NCBI GenBank assembly: GCA_031384695.1
Contig: JANNAV010000220.1
Coordinates: 1 to 18,324 of the forward strand
DNA length: 18,324 nucleotides
Source: JANNAV01 sp031384695
Lineage (GTDB): Bacteria; Pseudomonadota; Alphaproteobacteria; Rhodobacterales; Rhodobacteraceae
Direction of reading: 5' to 3'
Below are positions 6,590 through 13,805 of this stretch, in pieces. A program made the position numbers and the translations under genes. Position 1 is the first letter of the stretch, and each line of letters starts with the position of its first letter. Under the pieces are notes generated by a model. The model made no database searches. It was not told the origin of the DNA and saw only the letters and a list, made by a program, of their open reading frames with translations.

Positions 6590-7900
6590 ATGCGCAGTAA
6601 AGTGGCGGGGGTGCTTGCTGGGATCGGGTTTTCGGCTTTGGCCAGTTCGGCGAGCTATGCCCAAGAGTTGACGATCTTTTGGGCCGAATGGGATCCGGCC
6701 AACTATCTGCAGGAGCTGGTGAACGAATACGAGGCCGAAACCGGGGTGGTGGTGACGGTGGAAACCACGCCATGGTCGGATTTCCAGACCAAAGCCTTTA
6801 CCGAATTCAACGCCAAGGGACAGGCCTATGATATGATCGTGGGCGACAGCCAGTGGCTTGGCGCGGCCTCGGAGGCCGGGCATTACGTTGATCTGACGCA
6901 GTTTTTCAATGACAACAAGGTGGGCGAGATCATGGCGCCCGCCACCGTGAAATACTATGCCGAGTACCCCGGTGCTTCGGGCAAATACTGGGCTATTCCG
7001 GCTGAGGGCGATGCGGTTGGCTGGTCTTACCGCAAGGACTGGTTCGAGGATCCGGCCGAGATGGCGGCGTTCGCGGCCAAGTATGGCTATCCGCTGGCGG
7101 TGCCGGTGGATTGGAAGCAGTTGCGCGATATCGCCGAGTTCTTCCACCGCCCCGATCAGGGCCGCTACGGCGTGGCGATCTACACCGACAATTCCTATGA
7201 CGCGATGGCGATGGGGTTCGAGAACGCGCTGTTCTCGTTCGGGGCCGAACTGGGCGATCCGGTCAGCTTCAAGGTGGATGGGATCGTGAATTCTGACAAG
7301 GCGATTGCGGCGCTGGATGCGTACCGCGAGTTGTATGGCTTTACCCCTCCGGGATGGTCCAAGGCGTTCTTTGTGGAGAACAATCAGGCGATTACCGAGA
7401 ACCTGGCGGCGATGTCGATGAACTATTTCGCCTTTTTCCCGGCGCTGTTGAACGAGGCGACCAACCCGAACGCCGCCAATACCGGCTTTTTCGCCAACCC
7501 GGCAGGTCCAAGCGGTGACCGTTTTGCAGCCCTTGGCGGACAGGGGATTTCGGTGGTGGCCTATAGTGAAAAGCAAGAGGAATCGATGAAGTTCCTCAAG
7601 TGGTTCATCAAGGACGAAACGCAAAAGCGCTGGGCCGAACTGGGGGGGTATACCGCCTCTGCCAAGGTGCTGGAGAGCCCTGAGTTTCGCAACGCGACAC
7701 CCTATAACGAGGCCTTCTATCAGACGATGTTCATCGTCAAGGACTTCTGGGCGGTGCCGGAGTTTGCCGAGTTGCTGGGCCAGTTGAACAACCGCATCTA
7801 CCCGCACATCGTGGGCGGTGAGGGCACGTCGAAAGAGGTTCTGGATGGGCTGGCCGCCGATTGGGCCGCCACATTCGCAAAGTACGGACGCGGCCAGTAA
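6590..7900 (+). CDS. ABC transporter solute-binding protein, CUT1 (sugar) type
   Basis: A 436-residue periplasmic binding protein of family SBP_bac_1 (COG1653). It begins with a clear Sec signal peptide: the MRSK basic start, a hydrophobic core AGVLAGIGFSALA, and probable cleavage after Ala24 in SASYA-QE. There is no lipobox cysteine, so it is likely to be soluble in the periplasm. The mature protein starts with ELTIFWAEWDPANYL and keeps the family pattern of two lobes rich in aromatic residues (Tyr, Trp, Phe), as expected for carbohydrate or polyol binding. The ATG at 6590 is preceded by GGGAGG at 6577-6582, 7 nt upstream; an upstream in-frame ATG at 6575 lacks such a site. This is the first gene of the transporter operon, with an operator 73 nt upstream and a stable hairpin after its stop that probably sets its expression above that of the permeases. 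Confidence 0.92.
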   Translation: MRSKVAGVLAGIGFSALASSASYAQELTIFWAEWDPANYLQELVNEYEAETGVVVTVETTPWSDFQTKAFTEFNAKGQAYDMIVGDSQWLGAASEAGHYVDLTQFFNDNKVGEIMAPATVKYYAEYPGASGKYWAIPAEGDAVGWSYRKDWFEDPAEMAAFAAKYGYPLAVPVDWKQLRDIAEFFHRPDQGRYGVAIYTDNSYDAMAMGFENALFSFGAELGDPVSFKVDGIVNSDKAIAALDAYRELYGFTPPGWSKAFFVENNQAITENLAAMSMNYFAFFPALLNEATNPNAANTGFFANPAGPSGDRFAALGGQGISVVAYSEKQEESMKFLKWFIKDETQKRWAELGGYTASAKVLESPEFRNATPYNEAFYQTMFIVKDFWAVPEFAELLGQLNNRIYPHIVGGEGTSKEVLDGLAADWAATFAKYGRGQ

Positions 7901-7920
7901 ACTCCCGCTGGCGGCAGCTT

Positions 7921-7946
7921 GGGGGGCGATGTTCGCCCCCCTTTTT
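7921..7946 (+). terminator. GC-rich hairpin with T-run inside the ABC operon
   Basis: GGGGGGCG at 7921-7928, a 5-nt loop, CGCCCCCC at 7934-7941, then five T residues. It has the form of an intrinsic terminator but lies between the binding-protein gene and the first permease, which follows 27 nt later. Partial termination or 3'-end mRNA protection would give excess binding protein over membrane subunits, a known feature of ABC importer operons. Confidence 0.7.
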
Positions 7947-7973
7947 CATCCCTGAACGCTTGCGGAGGCCGGG

Positions 7974-8867
7974 TTGGCACAGCAATTGACACCGGGCGGC
8001 AGCCCTCGGGCGCGCGGATTGAGCGACCTTTCGATCCGCAATCTGTTCATCATTCCCACGATCATCTTCTTGATCGTGTTCAATATTTTCCCGCTTTTGT
8101 ATTCGCTTGGCTATTCGTTCACCGATTTTCGCGCCTCGACCAATGCGCCCGCCAATTTTGTGGGGCTGGACAATTACCGCACGCTGCTGGCCGATCCGAA
8201 CATCTGGCGCAACTTTACCATTACCGCGAAATATGTGGTGATTTCGGTGACGGGGCAGGTGATTGTGGGGTTTGGCATTGCGATGCTTCTGAACCGGGAA
8301 ATTCCGTTCAAGGGACTGCTGACCACGCTTTTGATGCTGCCGATGATGCTGTCGATGGCGGTGGTCGGCCTGTTTTGGAAGCTGCTGTATGATCCGAGTT
8401 TCGGGATCATCAACTATGCGCTGGGGCTTGATAAGTTCGAGTGGCTGGCCGATCCGAAGGTGGCACTTTATGCGATTGCGCTGGCGGATATCTGGATGTG
8501 GTCGCCGTTTGTGATGCTTTTGTCGCTGGCGGGGCTTTCGGCGGTGCCGAAGCATCTCTATGAGGCGGCGGCGATTGACCGGGCAGGCGGGATGTATACG
8601 TTTTTCCGCATCACCCTGCCGCTGGTGGCGCCGATCCTGATGATTGCGATCATTTTCCGCACCATGGAGGCGTTCAAGACCTTTGATCTGGCCTATATTC
8701 TGGCCAGTCAGCCGACGACTGAGGTGATCTCGATCCGGCTTTACAAGATGGCGTTTCAGGAGTGGCAGACGGGGATGAGTTCGGCGCTGGCCTATATCGT
8801 GCTGGTGATGGTGCTGGCGATCACCAATATCTACATCAAATACCTCAATAAAGTGAAGGAGCGCTAG
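7974..8867 (+). CDS. ABC sugar transporter permease, MalF/UgpA type
   Basis: A 297-residue inner-membrane protein with about six hydrophobic segments. The first is at about residues 23-47 (LFIIPTIIFLIVFNIFPLLY). The EAA loop that contacts the ATPase is visible from about residue 197 (YEAAAIDRAGGMYTFFRITLP). The start is a TTG at 7974, supported by GGAGG at 7964-7968 with a 5-nt spacer; no in-frame ATG fits better. The preceding gene is the binding protein, with the hairpin between them. The stop (TAG at 8865-8867) is 1 nt before the next permease ATG, so the two permeases are probably translationally coupled. Together they form the transmembrane channel of the importer. Confidence 0.92.
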   Translation: MAQQLTPGGSPRARGLSDLSIRNLFIIPTIIFLIVFNIFPLLYSLGYSFTDFRASTNAPANFVGLDNYRTLLADPNIWRNFTITAKYVVISVTGQVIVGFGIAMLLNREIPFKGLLTTLLMLPMMLSMAVVGLFWKLLYDPSFGIINYALGLDKFEWLADPKVALYAIALADIWMWSPFVMLLSLAGLSAVPKHLYEAAAIDRAGGMYTFFRITLPLVAPILMIAIIFRTMEAFKTFDLAYILASQPTTEVISIRLYKMAFQEWQTGMSSALAYIVLVMVLAITNIYIKYLNKVKER

Positions 8868-8868
8868 G

Positions 8869-9828
8869 ATGGCCGCCGTTCGCACAACCGGCGAAGTGTT
8901 CCGCCACCGGGCCGCGGTTGTGACGGTGCTGCTGGTGCTGCTGGTGTTTCTGACGCCGATTTTCTGGATCACCGCCACGGCGTTCAAGCCGAGAAACCTT
9001 GCCACCACGGTGCCGCCGACGGTGTTTTTCCAGCCCGAAATTTCGCCCTTCGTCAAGCTGTTCACCAAGCGCAGCCAGTTGCGCACGGCACCTACCGAAG
9101 AGGTGTACAACGCCGCCCCCTGGTGGGAGCAGATGGTGTTTGATGGCGGCGAAAAGATCGTGCGGTCGGGCAAGGGGCTGGTGCAGCCCTCGGGCTATCC
9201 CAGCCGGTTCATCAACAGCCTGATCATCGCCATCACCTCGACGGTGCTGGCGGTTTCGATGGGCACGATCACGGCTTACGGCTTTTCGCGGTTCAAGGTG
9301 AAGGGCGAGGATGACTGGCTGTTTTTCATCCTGTCCACCCGGATGCTGCCGCCGGTGGTGGTGGCGATTCCGATGTACCTGATGTACCGGGTGGTGGGGT
9401 TGAACGACAGCCATCTGGGGCTGATCATCCTATACACCGCGTTCAACCTGAGTTTTTCGGTGTGGCTGATGAAGGGGTTCATCGACGAGATCCCCAAGGA
9501 ATACGAGGATGCGGCGCTGGTGGACGGCTACACGCGGATGCAGGCGTTTTTCAAGATCGTGCTGCCCGAGGCCGCGACGGGAATTGCCGCGACGGCGGTG
9601 TTTTGTTTCATAACCGCTTGGAATGAATACGCATTCGCGCTGATCATGACCAACAAGAAGGCGCAGACGGCACCACCTTATATTCCCAGCCAGGTGGGAT
9701 CGGGCCTGCCGGACTGGACGGTGATCGCGTCGGGCACCTTCCTGTTTTTGCTGCCGGTGGCGATATTCACTTTCCTGCTGCGCAACCATCTGCTGCGCGG
9801 CATGTCATTCGGGGCGATCCGCAAATGA
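8869..9828 (+). CDS. ABC sugar transporter permease, MalG/UgpE type, with long first periplasmic loop
   Basis: A 319-residue inner-membrane protein. TM1 is at about residues 16-37 (VVTVLLVLLVFLTPIFWITA) and the EAA loop at about 213-238 (EDAALVDGYTRMQAFFKIVLPE). MalG-type subunits are usually about 270-290 residues; the extra length lies between TM1 and TM2 (about residues 42-105), a polar segment predicted to be periplasmic that could touch the binding protein. The ATG at 8869 is 1 nt after the previous stop, with AAGGAG in the end of that gene. The 3' end overlaps the small membrane protein gene by 4 nt (ATGA). Confidence 0.92.
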   Translation: MAAVRTTGEVFRHRAAVVTVLLVLLVFLTPIFWITATAFKPRNLATTVPPTVFFQPEISPFVKLFTKRSQLRTAPTEEVYNAAPWWEQMVFDGGEKIVRSGKGLVQPSGYPSRFINSLIIAITSTVLAVSMGTITAYGFSRFKVKGEDDWLFFILSTRMLPPVVVAIPMYLMYRVVGLNDSHLGLIILYTAFNLSFSVWLMKGFIDEIPKEYEDAALVDGYTRMQAFFKIVLPEAATGIAATAVFCFITAWNEYAFALIMTNKKAQTAPPYIPSQVGSGLPDWTVIASGTFLFLLPVAIFTFLLRNHLLRGMSFGAIRK

Positions 9829-10013
9829 GCTTTCGTGGGTTGAACCAGCGTTGGCTGATCCCGCTGGCGCAGACGGTGATGATCTTTGGCATCGTGGCCT
9901 TGTGCCAGCCTTGGGTTGAGGTTTTGCACCGCTATGGGATGACGATCATCATCGTGGGGCTGGTCAGTTTCATGATCACCACCAAGATCCCGGCACCCGA
10001 GGCCAAAGAATGA
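9825..10013 (+). CDS. 62-residue two-helix membrane protein of the ABC operon
   Basis: A small hydrophobic protein with two predicted membrane spans, about residues 11-30 (LIPLAQTVMIFGIVALCQPW) and 38-53 (GMTIIIVGLVSFMITT). A short HRYG turn joins them, and the tail KIPAPEAKE is charged. It is embedded by ATGA overlaps on both sides: its start overlaps the permease stop and its stop overlaps the start of the first ATPase. That coupling makes it very likely to be translated and suggests a role in assembly or activity of the transporter. Small membrane proteins also occur in the glycerol ABC operons of rhizobia (DUF2160), but I cannot assign this one to that family from sequence alone. The function is unknown. 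Confidence 0.75.
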   Translation: MSFRGLNQRWLIPLAQTVMIFGIVALCQPWVEVLHRYGMTIIIVGLVSFMITTKIPAPEAKE

Positions 10014-11107
10014 CCCAGATCGAATTGCGCAATATCAACAAGCACTTCGGTGACTTCCACGTCATCAATAACGTGAGCCTTACAGTGCAGGACCGTGAGT
10101 TCGTGGTGTTTCTGGGCCAGTCGGGGTGCGGCAAGACCACCACTCTGCGCGCGATTGCGGGGTTGGAGACGATAGATTCTGGTGAGATTCTGATCGGCGG
10201 GGTGCCGGTGCAGGACACGCGGGCGGAAACACGGGATATCGCCTTCGTGTTCCAGTCTTTCGCGCTGTATCCGCATCTGACGGTTTATGAAAACATGGCC
10301 TTTCCCCTGCGGGCGGTGGGCACGCCCAAGGCCGAGGTCGATGCCACGGTTCGCCGGGTTGCGGCGGTTTTGCAGATATCGGGGCTGCTCGCGCGCAGGC
10401 CTTCGGCGCTGGCGGGGGGGGATTTGCAGCGGGTTGCGATTGGCCGGGCCTTGGTGCGCAACCCCAAGGCGATGCTGATGGACGAGCCGATTGGCAGCCT
10501 TGACGCCAAACTGCGCGAGGAGATGCGGGTGGAGTTGAAGCGGCTGCATGTGGAGCAGGGCTCGACCACCATCTATGTGACGCATGACCAGATCGAGGCG
10601 ATGGCGCTGGCCGACCGGATCGTGGTGATGCATGCGGGGGTGTTGCAGCAGGTGGGTGCGCCGGAGGAGGTTTATGCCAATCCGGTGAACCTGTTCGTGG
10701 CGCAGTTTGTCGGCAGCCCGGTGATGAATGTGGCCGATGTGGTGGTTTCGGGCGAGGGCACCGCGGCAAGGGTGATGATGGCGGGGGCGGGCGAGGGGTT
10801 TCATTTCCCGGCGGTATTACTGGCGGCTTTGCCTGCGGGAGCGGGGCTTTCGATGGGCATCCGGCCCGAGGCGTTGGAGGTGGCTTTGACGCCAACGGCA
10901 GGGTTTATCGCAGCCGAGGCGCATATCATCGAACCGCTGGGATCGCATGACATCATTGATCTGCGGCTGGGGGCGGCGACGCTCAGGGCGCGGACGCGGT
11001 CGGGGTTTGTGGCGGGGCCGGGGGCGCGGGTCTTTGTGCGGGCAGACCCTGCGCGGGCGCATTTCTTTCAGACGGACAGCGGCACTTCACTGGGGATCAG
11101 GCTCTGA
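10010..11107 (+). CDS. ABC transporter ATP-binding subunit 1 (MalK type) with altered signature motif
   Basis: A 365-residue nucleotide-binding subunit. Walker A is GQSGCGKTT at 36-44, the Q-loop is Gln82 in FVFQSF, Walker B is LMDEP with Asp158 and catalytic Glu159, and the switch is His192 in YVTHDQ. The ABC signature reads LAGGDLQR (134-141) in place of LSGGQQQR; the loss of the signature serine and the Asp at the fifth position are unusual. A C-terminal OB-fold/TOBE regulatory region follows from about residue 235. The start overlaps the small membrane protein stop (ATGA), and its stop overlaps the next ATPase start (TGATG). With the second ATPase it should form a heterodimer with two unequal ATP sites. 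A run of eight G residues near 10414-10421 encodes part of the signature, but the frame is intact. Confidence 0.92.
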   Translation: MTQIELRNINKHFGDFHVINNVSLTVQDREFVVFLGQSGCGKTTTLRAIAGLETIDSGEILIGGVPVQDTRAETRDIAFVFQSFALYPHLTVYENMAFPLRAVGTPKAEVDATVRRVAAVLQISGLLARRPSALAGGDLQRVAIGRALVRNPKAMLMDEPIGSLDAKLREEMRVELKRLHVEQGSTTIYVTHDQIEAMALADRIVVMHAGVLQQVGAPEEVYANPVNLFVAQFVGSPVMNVADVVVSGEGTAARVMMAGAGEGFHFPAVLLAALPAGAGLSMGIRPEALEVALTPTAGFIAAEAHIIEPLGSHDIIDLRLGAATLRARTRSGFVAGPGARVFVRADPARAHFFQTDSGTSLGIRL

Positions 11108-12159
11108 TGGCGCATATCGAACTGAGGGGGGTCAGCAAGGCGTTTGGCGCGGCGCAGGCGTTGCGGGATGTGAACCTTGAGATTGCCGATGGGCAGTTTT
11201 TCGTGCTGCTGGGGGAAACCGGCGCGGGGAAAACCACCATTTTGCGGGTGATTGCGGGGCTGGAAAAGCCGTCTGCGGGGCAGGTGTTCATCGACGGGGT
11301 GGATGTGAGCGGCTGGGGGGCAGCGGAGCGGGATGTGGCGTTGGTGTTGCAGCAATACTCGCTTTATCCGCGCTATACGGTGCGGCAAAACCTTGAATTC
11401 CCACTGAAATCGCCGATCCGGGCCGTGCCTGCGGCCGAGATTGCGGCGCGGGTTGCGCGGGTGGCAGCGACCTTGCGGATCGAGCATTTGCTGGACCGCA
11501 AGACCGACAAGCTATCTGGTGGCGAGATGCAGCGGGTGTCGATTGGCCGGGCGATTGTGCGGACGCCGAAGGTGTTCTTGATGGACGAGCCGCTGTCGGC
11601 GCTGGATGCCAAGCTGCGCGAATCGCTGCGGGCCGAGTTGAAAGACCTGCAGATGAATCTGGGTGAGACGTTCCTATTTGTGACGCATGATCAGGTGGAA
11701 GCGATGTCGATGGGCGACCGGATCGGCGTGCTGAACAAGGGCGCGCTGGTGCAGGTGGGCACGCCGCATGAGATATATAATGATCCGGTGAACACCTTTG
11801 TGGCACGTGCGGTGGGCTCGCCCGCGATGAATTTGCTGGCCGGGCGGTTGCATGGGGGCCGGGCGGATATGGGGGACGGGCTGTCACTGGCGCATCCGGG
11901 CGGGCAGGTGGGGCGGGAGTTGATTTTCGGCGTGCGGCCCGAGGATTTGCATCTGGAGGCGGGGGCTGAGGTGGACGCACGGGTGACGGATGTGGAAAAT
12001 CATGGGGTGGAAAAAATTGTCACTTTGACGGCGGCGGGCAAGATGCTGCGGGCGACGGTGCCGGTAACGCTGCGGGTGGCGGTGGACGAGGTGGTGCGGC
12101 TGGGCTGGAACGCGGCGCGGGTGGTGGTGTTTGATCAGGCGGGAAACCGCGCGCGGTAA
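11107..12159 (+). CDS. ABC transporter ATP-binding subunit 2 (MalK type)
   Basis: A 350-residue nucleotide-binding subunit with canonical motifs: Walker A GETGAGKTT (36-44), signature LSGGEMQR (136-143), Walker B LMDEP with Asp160 and Glu161, and His194 in FVTHDQ. A C-terminal TOBE-like region is present. It overlaps the first ATPase by 1 nt (TGATG). In a heterodimer its signature would complete the ATP site of subunit 1, while its own Walker A would face the altered LAGGD signature of subunit 1. Last gene of the transporter operon; its final 25 nt overlap, tail to tail, the end of the hydroxyacid dehydrogenase gene on the other strand. Confidence 0.92.
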   Translation: MAHIELRGVSKAFGAAQALRDVNLEIADGQFFVLLGETGAGKTTILRVIAGLEKPSAGQVFIDGVDVSGWGAAERDVALVLQQYSLYPRYTVRQNLEFPLKSPIRAVPAAEIAARVARVAATLRIEHLLDRKTDKLSGGEMQRVSIGRAIVRTPKVFLMDEPLSALDAKLRESLRAELKDLQMNLGETFLFVTHDQVEAMSMGDRIGVLNKGALVQVGTPHEIYNDPVNTFVARAVGSPAMNLLAGRLHGGRADMGDGLSLAHPGGQVGRELIFGVRPEDLHLEAGAEVDARVTDVENHGVEKIVTLTAAGKMLRATVPVTLRVAVDEVVRLGWNAARVVVFDQAGNRAR

Positions 12160-13106
12160 GCGGGTTCCACTTCGGGGTTGCAGAAGTTCAGCGGCAGATC
12201 ACCGTTCAGGATGCGCAGAGCCTCGTCTACGGCGGTGTTGCCCATCCGCCGCATGCTGTCTTCAGTGATCCCGGCCATATGCGGGGTGAGGATCACGTTC
12301 TCCAGCGCCCAAAGCGGGCTGGTGGCGGGCAGGGGTTGGGTATCGAACACATCGAGGGCGGCACCGGCGATGCGACGGCTTTGCAGGGCGGTGATCAGGG
12401 CCTCGGTATCGATGATCGGGCCGCGCGCGACGTTGATCAGCACGGCGGTGGGTTTCATCGCTTTGAGGCGGGCGGCGTTCAGGATGCCTTGGGTTTCGGG
12501 GGTCAGCGGGCAACAGAGCACCAGCACATCCGAGGTGGCGACAAGGGTATCGAGGGGCAGGGGCTGCACGCTTTGCGGCAGCGATTCCGGGCGGCGGGTG
12601 GTGGCGGTAACCTGCATGCCAAAGCCTGCGGCGATGCGGTGCAGGGCCTGACCGATGTTGCCGAAGCCGAGGATGCCAAGGCGTTTTCCGGCCAGATCGG
12701 CGCCGTGATCGGCGAAAGCGCGGCCCGCGTTCCAACCGTGCTGACGCAGGGTGGTGTCCATCGCGCGAAACTGGCGCAAAAGGCCGATGGCGGCGAAAAA
12801 GGCGTGTTCGGCGACGGTGGAGGCATTGGCGCCGGGCACATTGGCGACCAGAACACCAGCTTCGGTGGCAGCCTGCATCGGGATCATATCGAGGCCCGCA
12901 CCGTGGCGGACAGCGGCGCGCAAGGCGGGGGCTTGGGCGAAATAGGCGGGCGGGACAGGGGCGCGCACGATCAGCACGGCGGCGCCCCGCCCTTCGGCCA
13001 TGATGGCGGCGGCGGTGGGGGCGGAGGCCACGCGGTAATCACCCGCCGCTTGCAGACGTAGCGTTACATCGGGGTGCAGCGGGTGGGTGGAAAAGATCTG
13101 CGCCAC
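12135..13106 (-). CDS. D-isomer-specific 2-hydroxyacid dehydrogenase with Gln at the catalytic Glu position
   Basis: A 323-residue NAD(P)-dependent dehydrogenase. It has the Rossmann motif GILGFGNIGQAL (GxGxxG), Arg228 in NVARGPII and His276 in LTPHMAG. These are two of the three catalytic residues, and the Arg-to-third-residue spacing (29) equals that of E. coli SerA. The expected glutamate is Gln257, in VFDTQPLP (codon CAA). This may lower activity or shift its pH behaviour, although related proteins with QP here may exist. The likely reaction is reversible oxidation of a D-2-hydroxyacid to a 2-ketoacid, which would suit the product of an acid-sugar dehydratase. The GTG start at 13106 has AGGAA 6 nt upstream and follows the GntR stop by 2 nt. 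Last gene of the minus-strand operon. Confidence 0.88.
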   Translation of the reverse strand: MAQIFSTHPLHPDVTLRLQAAGDYRVASAPTAAAIMAEGRGAAVLIVRAPVPPAYFAQAPALRAAVRHGAGLDMIPMQAATEAGVLVANVPGANASTVAEHAFFAAIGLLRQFRAMDTTLRQHGWNAGRAFADHGADLAGKRLGILGFGNIGQALHRIAAGFGMQVTATTRRPESLPQSVQPLPLDTLVATSDVLVLCCPLTPETQGILNAARLKAMKPTAVLINVARGPIIDTEALITALQSRRIAGAALDVFDTQPLPATSPLWALENVILTPHMAGITEDSMRRMGNTAVDEALRILNGDLPLNFCNPEVEPAYRARFPA

Positions 13107-13108
13107 AG

Positions 13109-13801
13109 CTATTCCTTGGATTTATGGCCTGTTATCAAGCCCTTCCAGTATCCTTCCACACCCTGAAGATGGGTGCTCATCAGGGCCTGCGCAAGGTTTG
13201 CATCGCGTTTGAACATGGCGTCATAGATCTGCAAATGCTCGGCATGGCTGCGCTGGCCACGTTCGGGATCGGCAAAATAGATCGGCAGGCGGCGCTCTCC
13301 CATCGCATAGTAGACGCTGCAGACGCGGAAAAACACGGTATTCTGCGTGGCGCGCACGATCTCCAGATGAAAATCGCGGTCTTCCTCGGCGAGGGGTTCG
13401 TTTGCGGCAAGGCGGCGTTCCGAGCTTGCCAGAATCTCCCGCAGGCGGGAGAAATTTTCATCGGTGGCGCGCAGGCTGGCCAGTTCGGCGGCCTTGATCT
13501 CGTGGATTTTGCGCAGTTCCACCGCCTCGTAAATCTGGATCGGATCAAGCGGCAGGCCCGCCTTGGCAAACAGCGCCAGCGCCTCCACGGAGGCGGTGCG
13601 GGTGGTCAGGAAAATGCCGGATTTGGCGCGGCGTTCCACGATCTGCATCGCCTCAAGGATGGCCAGCGCCTCGCGGATCTGGCCCCGGCTGACGGCGAAA
13701 TGTTCGGCCAATTCGCGTTCCGAGGGGGTGCGGCCCGACTCCGCGCTGGACGAGGCGTAGAGAAACGCGGCCAATTCGGGGAGCAGGTTCTTGTCGGACA
13801 T
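13109..13801 (-). CDS. GntR-family transcriptional regulator, FCD (FadR) subfamily
   Basis: A 230-residue regulator. The N-terminal winged helix-turn-helix spans about residues 8-65 (TPSERELAEHFAVSRGQIRE at 25-44). The C-terminal all-helical FCD ligand domain has the usual metal-binding positions Asp141, His145, His189 and His211. FCD regulators typically sense organic or sugar acids and are released from DNA on ligand binding. Palindromes of the FadR type (TGGT-N3-ACCA) occur at five places in this window, so it is the prime candidate for controlling all of them, including its own operon. It lies 4 nt after the enolase-superfamily gene. The only purine-rich site, GAAGG, is just 1 nt from the ATG, so translation may depend on coupling. 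Confidence 0.92.
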   Translation of the reverse strand: MSDKNLLPELAAFLYASSSAESGRTPSERELAEHFAVSRGQIREALAILEAMQIVERRAKSGIFLTTRTASVEALALFAKAGLPLDPIQIYEAVELRKIHEIKAAELASLRATDENFSRLREILASSERRLAANEPLAEEDRDFHLEIVRATQNTVFFRVCSVYYAMGERRLPIYFADPERGQRSHAEHLQIYDAMFKRDANLAQALMSTHLQGVEGYWKGLITGHKSKE

Positions 13802-13805
13802 GCCT

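Noticed and set aside
6398..7807. A 469-codon open frame on the minus strand opposite the binding-protein gene, and similar long frames at 7737-9173 (minus) and 5085-6395 (plus)
   Set aside because: They mirror confidently identified genes in GC-rich DNA where stop codons are rare on the opposite strand. Their translations are rich in Arg, His, Gly and Pro without domain motifs.
10411..10423. Possible frameshift at the G8 run in ATPase subunit 1
   Set aside because: The frame continues through intact Walker B, switch histidine and C-terminal domain, so the altered signature is not caused by an indel.
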